In this document: piece after piece, positions 34,366 to 41,628 of the stretch
How the letters are laid out: each line of letters opens with the position of its first letter
Numbering within the stretch: position 1 is the stretch's first letter
Source: Polyangiaceae bacterium
Lineage (GTDB): Bacteria > Myxococcota_A > Polyangia > Polyangiales > Polyangiaceae
DNA: 64,000 nt
Direction: 5' to 3'
NCBI GenBank assembly: GCA_022842465.1
Contig: JALHPN010000005.1
Location: 1 to 64,000, forward strand
Notes under the pieces: model-generated
Database searches by the model: none
What the model saw: only the letters and a program-made list of their open reading frames with translations
Told to the model about the DNA's origin: nothing
Made by a program: the position numbers and the translations under genes

Positions 34366-36201
34366 TCAGCGCCTCGCTTCGGCCTCGGGGACGTAGATGG
34401 CGGAGCGCTGCGCGGGGATCGTGACGCGGATCTCGCCGTTCGCAGGGACGGTGATCGACTGACCCTCCGGGTTCAGCACGTCGACGAGGACGGCGCCCGG
34501 CCTCGAGAGCTTCATCACCTTCGCGCCGTCGGCCGTCACGCTCGCCTTCCGCGAGTTCGTGTTCACGACGACGAGGGCGTACGAGTCCTCCGCGTCGCCG
34601 CCCGTGCGCTCGAACGCGAACATTCCCGCGTCCTCCTCCGCCTTCGTGTGCGTCGAGGACCACACCACGGTCGTGTCGCCGTACTTCAGCGCGCGCGACT
34701 CGCGGCGGAGGCGCGCGAGCTTGGAGATGTGCCGGAAGGTGTCGCCGTTGGTCGGGAAGCCCGTGTCCCAGAGCACCTCGCGGTTCGCCGGATCGTTGCC
34801 GCCGGCAAAGTCCTGCTCCGTGCCGTAGTAGACGCAGGGGATGCCCTCCTCCGTCATGAGGAAGGTGAGCGCGTTCCGGAGCGCGTCCTTGTCGTTGTTC
34901 GCGAAGAAGAGGAAGCGCGCGACGTCATGGTTGTCCATGAAGTTCACGAGCGCCTTCGACGGCGCGATGCCGATGCCGCCGGGCTGCGGCGTCGTGCGGT
35001 AGTTCTTCGGGCGCTCTGCCCAGAGATCCGCGATCTGCTTCGTCGGCTTCTGCTGGTTCTCGTCGTACGCGTACTGGAAGACGTCGCGGAAGACCGAGTA
35101 GTGCTGCGAGAAGTAGAAGACGCTGTCGAGCATCCCCTCCTGCGTGTAGCTGCCGAGGAGCTGGTCGTCGCCGTCGAAGGCCTCGCCGAACATGAGGAAG
35201 CGCTGCTTGCCCTGCCGGGCGAGGCGCTCACGCACGCCGGCCGAGAACTCCTTCCAGAACTCGTACTCGACGTGCTTGACGGTATCGATGCGGAAGCCGT
35301 CGAGGTCGGCCGTCTCGACCCAGCGCGTGTACTTGTCGATCATCTCCGCGCGGACCGCGGGGAGCTCCGTGGCGACGTCCTTCAGGCCGCCGGGAAAATC
35401 GCCCAGCATGACCTGCTTGTCGTCCTCGTAGCTCACGATGCGGCCGAAGCCGTGGTACGCGGCGGCGGTCCCGAGGATGCCGGGCGGCGGCACGCGGTTG
35501 ATCGACGGGTCCTGGACGAAGACGAGCGGCGCGCGGCCGGCGAGGCCGAGCGAGGTCCAGGCCTGCACGCCGCGCGGATCCCAGTCGGGGTCGAACTCGG
35601 TGATGCGCGTGACGGGCGAGCTCACCCCCTGGCATCCCGGCTGGCCGGGCACGCACTGCCCGGTGCCCCCCGCGTTGATGTCGGGGTTGCCGTTCAGGTT
35701 GATGTCGTAGAAGAAGACCTGCCCCATGTGGTTCGTGACGATGTCGAGGACCACCTTGAGGCCGCGGGTGTGCGCGGCGGCCGTCAGCTGGCGGAGGTCC
35801 GAGAGCGTCCCGAAGTGCGGGTTGACCTCCGTGAGGTCCTGCGCCCAGTAGCCGTGGTAGGCGTCGACGTCGGCGTCGGTCTCGACGTTCTTCACGACCG
35901 GCGAGATCCAGAGCGTCGTGACGCCGAGCTCCTTCACGTAGTCGAGCTTGTCGATGAGGCCGCGCCAGTCGCCGCCCTGGTAGCGCGCGAGGAAGCCGGG
36001 CCGGACGAGGTAGTCGTTGTTCACGTCGCCGTTCGCGAAGCGATCGACGAGGACCTGGTAGATGACCTCGTCGCGCCAGTCGCCGACGTGGGTGGCGATC
36101 GCCGGCTGCGTCCCGTCGGCCGGGACGGAGACGCAGCCCGTCACGGCCGGCGCGGCAGAGGCGGCGAGGGCGAGGGCGGCCAAGACGGTGCGCGCGAGCA
36201 T
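34366..36201 (-). CDS. Lipoprotein GH13 alpha-amylase/cyclomaltodextrinase-type enzyme
   Basis: A 611-residue product with lipoprotein signal MLARTVLAALALAASAAPAVTGC (Cys23) and the GH13 barrel from about residue 40 (WRDEVIYQVLVDRFANGDVN). Catalytic Asp306 (DGFRIDTVKH), Glu340 (LMFGEAFDG) and Asp426 (NFMDNHDVARF) are present. LDIVTNHMGQVFF carries the calcium-region Asn and His. A Cys pair (GQCVPGQPGC) sits in a loop. It ends with a short beta domain. The ATG at 36201 gives the better signal peptide; an in-frame GTG at 36219 is an alternative. The shared dyad lies 44 bases (or 26) before the start. Confidence 0.94.
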   Translation of the reverse strand: MLARTVLAALALAASAAPAVTGCVSVPADGTQPAIATHVGDWRDEVIYQVLVDRFANGDVNNDYLVRPGFLARYQGGDWRGLIDKLDYVKELGVTTLWISPVVKNVETDADVDAYHGYWAQDLTEVNPHFGTLSDLRQLTAAAHTRGLKVVLDIVTNHMGQVFFYDINLNGNPDINAGGTGQCVPGQPGCQGVSSPVTRITEFDPDWDPRGVQAWTSLGLAGRAPLVFVQDPSINRVPPPGILGTAAAYHGFGRIVSYEDDKQVMLGDFPGGLKDVATELPAVRAEMIDKYTRWVETADLDGFRIDTVKHVEYEFWKEFSAGVRERLARQGKQRFLMFGEAFDGDDQLLGSYTQEGMLDSVFYFSQHYSVFRDVFQYAYDENQQKPTKQIADLWAERPKNYRTTPQPGGIGIAPSKALVNFMDNHDVARFLFFANNDKDALRNALTFLMTEEGIPCVYYGTEQDFAGGNDPANREVLWDTGFPTNGDTFRHISKLARLRRESRALKYGDTTVVWSSTHTKAEEDAGMFAFERTGGDAEDSYALVVVNTNSRKASVTADGAKVMKLSRPGAVLVDVLNPEGQSITVPANGEIRVTIPAQRSAIYVPEAEARR

Positions 36202-36245
36202 CGACCGAGGCCGTAGCACGGGCCTGCCGAGCGTCCCACCGAAAG

Positions 36246-36265
36246 GTCACTCAGACCTGCGTTAC
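36246..36265. promoter_or_regulatory. Dyad operator (alpha-glucan box 3) upstream of the second GH13 amylase
   Basis: GTCACTCA-GACC-TGCGTTAC. The 23-base stretch 36245-36267 is identical to that before the porin gene except for three spacer bases. It fits GTNACNCA-N4-TGNGTNAC exactly and sits 26-44 bases from the start codon, depending on the start used. Confidence 0.7.
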
Positions 36266-36274
36266 GGTCGCGTC

Positions 36275-36655
36275 TCAGGCCTCGGGGATGACGATGTCGC
36301 CCGCGCGCACGACGTCGGCGCACACGATGAAGCCGTCCTCTTCGAAGGAGGCGACGACGCGCTTCAGCGGCGCGTCGCCGTGGAAGGCGTAGACGAGGCT
36401 TTCGGCCCTGCCGAGGATCGCCTGGAGGGCGTCGGCGTTCGCATCCGTGAACGCGCGGAGCGCCTTGAGGAGCTCGTGCGCGCGTCCCTTCGGCATCGGA
36501 TCCTCCGGGAGCCGGCCTTCGATCTCGACGAGCTCCTGATCATCCTTCCGCAAGAACCACGCCGGGCGGTCGCCGAAGCCCTTCACGAGGCCGGCGGGGA
36601 GGTAGCCTCCGCCGCGCTCGCGTCCTCGCGGGTCGCAGGCGCCTGTCGGCGACAT
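36275..36655 (-). pseudogene. Truncated duplicate of the 138-residue conserved gene at 38495
   Basis: From 36275 to about 36606 the DNA is about 90% identical (by eye) to 38495-38826. The encoded C-terminal 109 residues (YLPAGLVKGFGDRPAWFL to the stop) are nearly the same. Upstream of YLPAGL the homology stops, and the conserved N terminus (MAENDDTPEESETEE) is replaced by an unrelated Arg/Gly-rich sequence. An ATG at 36655 could still give a 126-residue protein, and most differences within the conserved part look synonymous. A functional chimera is therefore possible. I call it a probable remnant. Confidence 0.6.
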
Positions 36656-36723
36656 CCGGCCGTCGTTGCCGCCGCGAGGACGAGCGCGACGCGGAGCGAC
36701 GCCCCCCTCGCCACCGGTTCTGA

Positions 36724-37836
36724 TCAGTTCGCCGCTCCGGTGGCCGGCGGCTCGGCGGGCGCGGACTTCACGACCGGGTAGTACCCGATGCCCGTGTTCG
36801 TCCGGCGGAAGGGCTCGGTGCCCTTCACCTTCGACGAGAGCGGCACGTCGAACGAGTAAATCTGGCTCGCGGCGCGCGCCTTGCCGGGGATCTCCGGGTA
36901 AGAGACCACAATCGAGATGCGGTCGCCCTGCATCGCGGGCACGAGCTGATCGCCCGCGCCGGCGTTGCTCATCTTCTCGAGCGTCACCGTCGCTGCCGGG
37001 TCGCCCTCGCTCGACATACGCGTGTTGATGAACCTCACGGTGGCGTTCCGCGGGAAGGCGGCGAGGCCGAGCACCTTGATGAAGGTCTTGCCGTCCTTCT
37101 CGAAGGCCGGCGTCGTGTAGACGTTCTCCATCTTCACCCACGGCTTGTACGGCGCGACGAGCGTACCGCCGGTCGTGGTCGTCTCGGTGATCGTCGCGCG
37201 GCGGGCAGGGTCGTAGGACTGGGCGACCGCCCTGGTCTCCTGGAGGCCCTCGGCGGTCGTGCGAACCGGCGTGAGCGGCCGGTTGAAGATGTCGCGGCCG
37301 CGGAGCGTCAGCGGCGCGTGCGTGCCGAGGTAATCCGGCTTGTCCACGGTCACGGTCTGCTTCGGGCCGGCGACGTCCGCCGTGGTCTCGAAGAGCGGCG
37401 TCTCCTGGACGGCCTTGCCGACGTTCGCGGCGAGCTCCCGGTTGAAGTCGGCGTTGACCTCCTTGCGGACGGCGGCGCTCCGGGACGGGATCCGTATCGA
37501 CGCCGGGATCTGCACCTTCTGCGACGGCGCCTGGACCGTCATCTGGAGCTCCGTCCCGCGGTGAACGCCCGTGATCTCCGCCTTGTAAGGGTCGACCCGC
37601 TGGACGGGCTGCGGGTGATGCTGCACGACCGTCTCCTTCTGGACCTCCCAGCTCTGGACGCGGACCTGCGGCGTCTGCTGCTTCGGCATCGCGTAGGACG
37701 GCCTCGCGGGCGCGTCGGTTCGGATCGCGGGCCCCGTCGGCACCCTCGGCGGCGCCACGCTCGGCCCCTCGGCGAACGCAGGGATGGTGGCGAAGAGCAG
37801 GGCGAAGAGAGCGGACGACGAGAGGGAGAGGCGCAT
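36724..37836 (-). CDS. Secreted protein of unknown function, Pro/Thr-rich
   Basis: 370 residues starting with a cleavable signal peptide (MRLSLSSSALFALLFATIPAFA) and no lipobox. The mature sequence is Pro/Gln/Thr-rich at first, then forms beta-strand-rich units (TVTVDKPDYLGTHAPLTLRG, ATVRFINTRMSSEGDPAATV, DRISIVVSYPEIPGKARAAS) without known motifs. It lies 68 bases upstream of the duplicate fragment on the same strand. Secreted and soluble in prediction; nothing more can be said. Confidence 0.75.
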   Translation of the reverse strand: MRLSLSSSALFALLFATIPAFAEGPSVAPPRVPTGPAIRTDAPARPSYAMPKQQTPQVRVQSWEVQKETVVQHHPQPVQRVDPYKAEITGVHRGTELQMTVQAPSQKVQIPASIRIPSRSAAVRKEVNADFNRELAANVGKAVQETPLFETTADVAGPKQTVTVDKPDYLGTHAPLTLRGRDIFNRPLTPVRTTAEGLQETRAVAQSYDPARRATITETTTTGGTLVAPYKPWVKMENVYTTPAFEKDGKTFIKVLGLAAFPRNATVRFINTRMSSEGDPAATVTLEKMSNAGAGDQLVPAMQGDRISIVVSYPEIPGKARAASQIYSFDVPLSSKVKGTEPFRRTNTGIGYYPVVKSAPAEPPATGAAN

Positions 37837-38494
37837 CGTAGGACCTTTGGTGTGAGGCGTAGGTGCGAGATGTCGTGCATTCTGCGTGCCTCTTGCGCCG
37901 CCGACGCCGACGAGCGCCAAGCGCGCGGAACGAGGTTCCTGCGGTGGCCCGCGCCGCCTTCGCGATCCCGAATCGTGAACTCCTCGCGTGACGCGAAAAC
38001 TCGACGTACGGCCGAGAACGTCGGGCTCGCCTCCACGCGTCCGACTCCTTGCGAGAGGGAGACTCTTGTCTTGTCGCGCGGAGGTGGCCGCTCCCTGCGT
38101 GGCCCCGCGGCTTCCGCAAGGACGAGAGCGCCGACAGCTACATCGAGTTCGTGGGCGGCTACTGGCCTGGTCGACGCAGATGGGGTTCGCGAACGCGACC
38201 GACGGCGATGGCTGAAACGACCTCGAGGCGGAGATCGAGTCGACCACTCTCAGAGGGCGGTTTTCGCGTGCGATCGTCAGGTCAGGACGACGAGCTTGGC
38301 CCGATCGAGCGGCGACCAGTCCCCGACCAGGCGCCCGTCGTCCTCGTCGCACGTCGGTGTGCGGCCGAGGACGTGGCCCGCCTGCAACGGCGGCGTCGCG
38401 GTCGAGTGCACACCTCAGCCCGCGAGCACCCGCGCGATCGCGAGAGCCGAGGAGCGCATCCGGTGAGGAACACGGCGCTGGTGAGCCGCTTGGG
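37837..38494. other. 658-base gap with no supported gene
   Basis: No convincing protein or RNA gene. On the minus strand a 44-codon frame (38277-38411, starting GTG, with GDWSPLDRAKLVVLT at its end) shows good codon bias. It is separated by one in-frame TGA from an upstream start-like stretch (ATG at 38459). This may be the wreck of a small gene lying between the two copies of the duplicated gene. The promoter of the secreted-protein gene must lie near 37840-37900. Confidence 0.35.
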
Positions 38495-38911
38495 TCAGGC
38501 CTCCGGGACGACGATCAGGCCCGCGCGTACCACGTCGGCGCACACGATGAAGCCGTCCTCCTCGAAGGAGGCGACGACGCGCTTCAGGGGCGCATCGCCG
38601 TGGAAACCGTAGACGAGGCTGTCGGTCGGCCCGACGATCGTCTGGAGGGCGTCGGCGTTCGCATCCGTGAAGGCGCGGAGCGCCTTGAGGAGCTCGTGCG
38701 CGCGACCCTTCGGCATCGGATCCTCCGGCAGCCGGCCTTCGATCTCGACGAGCTCCTGATCGTCTTCCCGTAGGAACCACGCCGGGCGGTCGCCGAAGCC
38801 CTTCACGAGGCCGGCGGGGAGGTAGCGTCCGAGGTCTCCGAGCGTCGCCACCACGACGGCCGGCGTCTCCTCCGTCTCGCTCTCTTCGGGGGTGTCGTCG
38901 TTCTCGGCCAT
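38495..38911 (-). CDS. Conserved small acidic protein of unknown function (intact copy of a duplicated gene)
   Basis: 138 residues, soluble. A disordered acidic N terminus (MAENDDTPEESETEETP) leads into a compact domain with FGDRPAWFLREDDQELVEIE, the helix GRAHELLKALRAFTDANADAL and a C-terminal beta region (VASFEEDGFIVCADVVRAG). No family is recognised. The start lies two bases after the stop of the porin gene, so it is almost surely translated from the same mRNA. A truncated near-copy lies 2.2 kb away at 36275. The link to the porin suggests a supporting role in carbohydrate uptake, but that is inference. Confidence 0.8.
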   Translation of the reverse strand: MAENDDTPEESETEETPAVVVATLGDLGRYLPAGLVKGFGDRPAWFLREDDQELVEIEGRLPEDPMPKGRAHELLKALRAFTDANADALQTIVGPTDSLVYGFHGDAPLKRVVASFEEDGFIVCADVVRAGLIVVPEA

Positions 38912-38913
38912 GG

Positions 38914-40599
38914 TCACGGGTACGAGCTGAAGTTGAACCACCACTCCGTCGAGATGCCGGCGAAGTGCTCGACCGAGCGCTGCGCGAAGGGATCCAGGGC
39001 GGGGTAGAGAGCGCGCGTGCCCGAATCGCGGGCGCTCGCGAGGTACACGAGGCGGATCTGCGGGCGTCGGAAGCTGCCCTTCCCCGCCGGCGAGAAGTAC
39101 GGCATGACGCCGAGCTTCGCGACCGAGGCCGTGAGCGGATCGTTCGTCCCCGGCTGGAGGAGCTGGAGGCGCCGTTGCTGGTAACTGCCTTCGACGCTGA
39201 CACCGAAGTGCTCGCCGAGGAAGACGCTCGGACGCGCCACGATCGCGCCCTCGTCGTACTTCTGCGTCGACGTCTCCGCCGCCGATCCGTCGCGGAAGAA
39301 GCGGACGTAGCCAGCGCCCATCACGGAGAAGTGCTCGGTCTCGTAGTTGCCGGCGATCGCGATCTGCGTCTCGCTCGCGCTGCCCGTCGTGCGGTCGAGC
39401 GCGAAGGTGATCGGCACCGCGAGCGGATCGTAGGCGGCGATCCCGCGGGCGTGACGCATGAAGAGGGTCGCGTAGGTGTCCCTCTCGCCCTTGAACCACG
39501 TCAGCTGCGAGCCGACGAGGAACCCCGTGTCGGAGGGGAGCCCGCGGTCCTGATTGACCAACGGATCGCGGAAGACGCCCGCCGCGATCTGGTGCGCCTC
39601 GCCGTAGAGGACGGCCTTGAAGCCCGACGGGCCGCCGCCGGAGGGCCGGATGAACTGCGTGAGCTTCAGCGTCTCGATCGTGCGGGGGCGATCGAGACGC
39701 GTGACGTCGACGGTGCCGAAGCCGAAGGGGGCGACGACCGGGACCTGCTGGAACTGGTACGGGTTGTCGAGCCGTTGCTGGCCCGCGTGGAGCTGGAGGA
39801 TCGTCTCGTACGCGCTCCGCCCGGGGGGCGCTGCCCCCCCGTCCCCCCGCCCGGTGCTCTCCTCCGGCGTGCTCTTCCAGACCGGGAAGGCGACGCCGCC
39901 GCCGACGGTGTTCTGGTTGTCGAGCGGCCACCAGTTGAGGAGGTAGATGTCGTCGCCGCGGTACATCCGCGAGCCCGCCCAGATCGTGACCTTGTCGTAC
40001 GTCCCCTGGGCGTAGAGGTTCCGGACACCGATCGCCTGGAGCGCCTTGCCCGTGAAGTGGAAGAAGGGCGGGAAGAGGCCGACGGTCGTGACGATGCGGC
40101 CCGAGACCTTCTCGCTCCAGCGGTCCTCGCGCCGGAGCTCGAGCTCCGCGTAGCTCCCTTCGTCGACGAGGCGCGGGCCGAACGCGACGACGTTGGTGCC
40201 GCGGCCGGTGCCGCCGCGGAGATCGCTGCCGACCTGGACGCGTCCGTAGGAGCCGAACTCGAACCGCCCCTCGTGGCCCGAGGGGGCCGCCTGCACCGTG
40301 CGGCCCGGCTCGGATCCGCTCGCCGCGGGCGTGTTCTTCGCATCCGCGCGGCCGGGCACCGACGGCGCGCTCGAGTCGTGGACGACGGGGGCGTCGGGCT
40401 TCGCGATGGGATCGGTCGCGGTGGTCGCCGGCGCGGTCGTGCTGCCCGTCGCTGCGCTCGAGCCGCTCACGGTGGGGGAGGCGGGAGGAGGCGTGGGAGG
40501 CGGCTCCGCCTGCGCGAGGGCGCTCCCGGCCGCGAGCGCGAAGGCGAGCGCAGGCGCGAGACAGGCGAGCGAGCGGCGGAGACGAGCGGCGCGGCGCAC
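38914..40599 (-). CDS. Maltoporin-like carbohydrate porin
   Basis: 561 residues. GTG at 40599 gives signal peptide MRRAARLRRSLACLAPALAF with cleavage after SALA; a GTG at 40620 is possible. A long Thr/Ala/Pro linker leads to an outer-membrane barrel that starts FEFGSYGRVQVGSDLRGGTG and carries the LamB-like stretch WAGSRMYRGDDIYLLNWWPL followed by GGGVAF, matching the maltoporin constriction region (R-x-x-R-x-D). It ends WWFNFSSYP with an aromatic C terminus, as outer-membrane barrels do. It is the first gene of a unit with the 138-residue gene, and a dyad operator upstream links it to the amylases. Substrate maltodextrin is inferred. Confidence 0.85.
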   Translation of the reverse strand: MRRAARLRRSLACLAPALAFALAAGSALAQAEPPPTPPPASPTVSGSSAATGSTTAPATTATDPIAKPDAPVVHDSSAPSVPGRADAKNTPAASGSEPGRTVQAAPSGHEGRFEFGSYGRVQVGSDLRGGTGRGTNVVAFGPRLVDEGSYAELELRREDRWSEKVSGRIVTTVGLFPPFFHFTGKALQAIGVRNLYAQGTYDKVTIWAGSRMYRGDDIYLLNWWPLDNQNTVGGGVAFPVWKSTPEESTGRGDGGAAPPGRSAYETILQLHAGQQRLDNPYQFQQVPVVAPFGFGTVDVTRLDRPRTIETLKLTQFIRPSGGGPSGFKAVLYGEAHQIAAGVFRDPLVNQDRGLPSDTGFLVGSQLTWFKGERDTYATLFMRHARGIAAYDPLAVPITFALDRTTGSASETQIAIAGNYETEHFSVMGAGYVRFFRDGSAAETSTQKYDEGAIVARPSVFLGEHFGVSVEGSYQQRRLQLLQPGTNDPLTASVAKLGVMPYFSPAGKGSFRRPQIRLVYLASARDSGTRALYPALDPFAQRSVEHFAGISTEWWFNFSSYP

Positions 40600-40647
40600 G
40601 GAGGGACTCGGCAGTAGCACGAGGTCCCAGGGTCGTCCCGGGAAAAG

Positions 40648-40667
40648 GTCACTCAGGGATGCGTTAC
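40648..40667. promoter_or_regulatory. Dyad operator (alpha-glucan box 4) upstream of the maltoporin-like gene
   Basis: GTCACTCA-GGGA-TGCGTTAC, both arms identical to those before the second GH13 amylase and preceded by the same AAAGG. It lies 48 bases before the GTG at 40599, or 27 before the alternative at 40620. Confidence 0.7.
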
Positions 40668-40685
40668 GGCCGGGAGGCCTTCGTT

Positions 40686-41465
40686 TCAGCGCTCGTAGGC
40701 GTCGCGCTGCGCGAGGATCCACGCGCGCTCGGCCGCCACGTCGGCGTTGCGCTCGTAGGCGATGCCGAAGGCGTAGCCTCCGCTCGTCACGCCTGCGAGC
40801 ACGTTCGTGCCACGGACGAAGTGCGGACCGCCGGAGTCGCCGGTGCACGTCGCCTGCCCGAAGCGGAAGCCGAGGGCGCCGTCGTAGCTCGCCTTCCGCT
40901 TGTGACCGTCGGATCGGTTCGAGCACATGACGCCGAACGACGGCGCCTCCCCCCACGAGCCGTAGCCGAACGTGTCGTACCGCCCGCGCGGGGTCGTGTC
41001 GTCCGCGAGCGTGGCGAAGAGCACGTCGCGGACCGGCACGCCGAGCTGCACGGTGGCGAGGTCACGGCTGCGCGTGGGCGCTTCGCGCGGGGCGAGGACG
41101 TCGCAGCGCGTGGCCGCGTGGCGCTCGGCCCGCGCGTCGTGCGTCCCCGCGCCGACGCGATCGACGAAGGCGGTCACCTTGCATCCGCCGCCGTCCGACA
41201 AGCTCGTCTCGAGGCAGTGGCGGGCCGTCACCACCGTGCGTGGACCGATCAACGTCCCCGTACACGTGAAGAACCGTCCATCTTCCTCGATCGAGAGGCG
41301 CACGACGGAAGGATGCTCCCCGTCCGCGTACCGGTTGCCGACGATGGCGTCGGGCGCGTCGGCTTCGTCGTGACCGCTCTCGGCCGTGTCCGCGCCGCAC
41401 CCGAGCCCCCCCGCGGCGAGCGCGAGGCCGAGGGCCGCCAGGACGGAGACGCGAGCCGGGGACAT
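40686..41465 (-). CDS. Trypsin-like serine protease, lipoprotein
   Basis: 259 residues from the ATG at 41465, with signal ending GGLGC (Cys23). The S1 triad is complete: His83 (VVTARHCL, with Arg in place of the usual Ala before His), Asp135 (RSRDLATVQL) and Ser211 (CTGDSGGPHF). An IVGNRYADGEHP segment at residue 41 resembles the activation-site N terminus of trypsins (IVGG), so it may be made as a zymogen. Cys pairs are conserved around His and Ser. Exported, at the cell surface. Divergent from the lipoprotein gene at 41629. Confidence 0.91.
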   Translation of the reverse strand: MSPARVSVLAALGLALAAGGLGCGADTAESGHDEADAPDAIVGNRYADGEHPSVVRLSIEEDGRFFTCTGTLIGPRTVVTARHCLETSLSDGGGCKVTAFVDRVGAGTHDARAERHAATRCDVLAPREAPTRSRDLATVQLGVPVRDVLFATLADDTTPRGRYDTFGYGSWGEAPSFGVMCSNRSDGHKRKASYDGALGFRFGQATCTGDSGGPHFVRGTNVLAGVTSGGYAFGIAYERNADVAAERAWILAQRDAYER

Positions 41466-41589
41466 GCGGACGGAGACGTTTGCAAGCGTCGGGCCGACCA
41501 CCCGCCTGGCGTTCCCCGCGAGATCCCGCGGTCCCCGTGGACGACGCCGGTCCGTCCGACCAGGGGGCTGTCACCCGCCGACGTCGATT

Positions 41590-41624
41590 CCGTGATGACG
41601 GAGGCCCCCCGCCACGCATCACGG
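41590..41624 (+). promoter_or_regulatory. Leader hairpin reaching into the ribosome-binding site of the next gene
   Basis: CCGTGATG and CATCACGG form a perfect 8-bp stem around a 19-base GC-rich loop. The right arm ends within GGAGG (41623-41627), the only Shine-Dalgarno before the GTG at 41629, so pairing would limit ribosome access. Could also be a protein-binding dyad. Confidence 0.4.
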
Positions 41625-41628
41625 AGGC

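Noticed and set aside
37837-38494. A functional small gene in the gap (44-codon minus-strand frame)
   Set aside because: Too short, no ribosome-binding site, and a TGA separates it from the only plausible upstream start; recorded as a possible remnant only.
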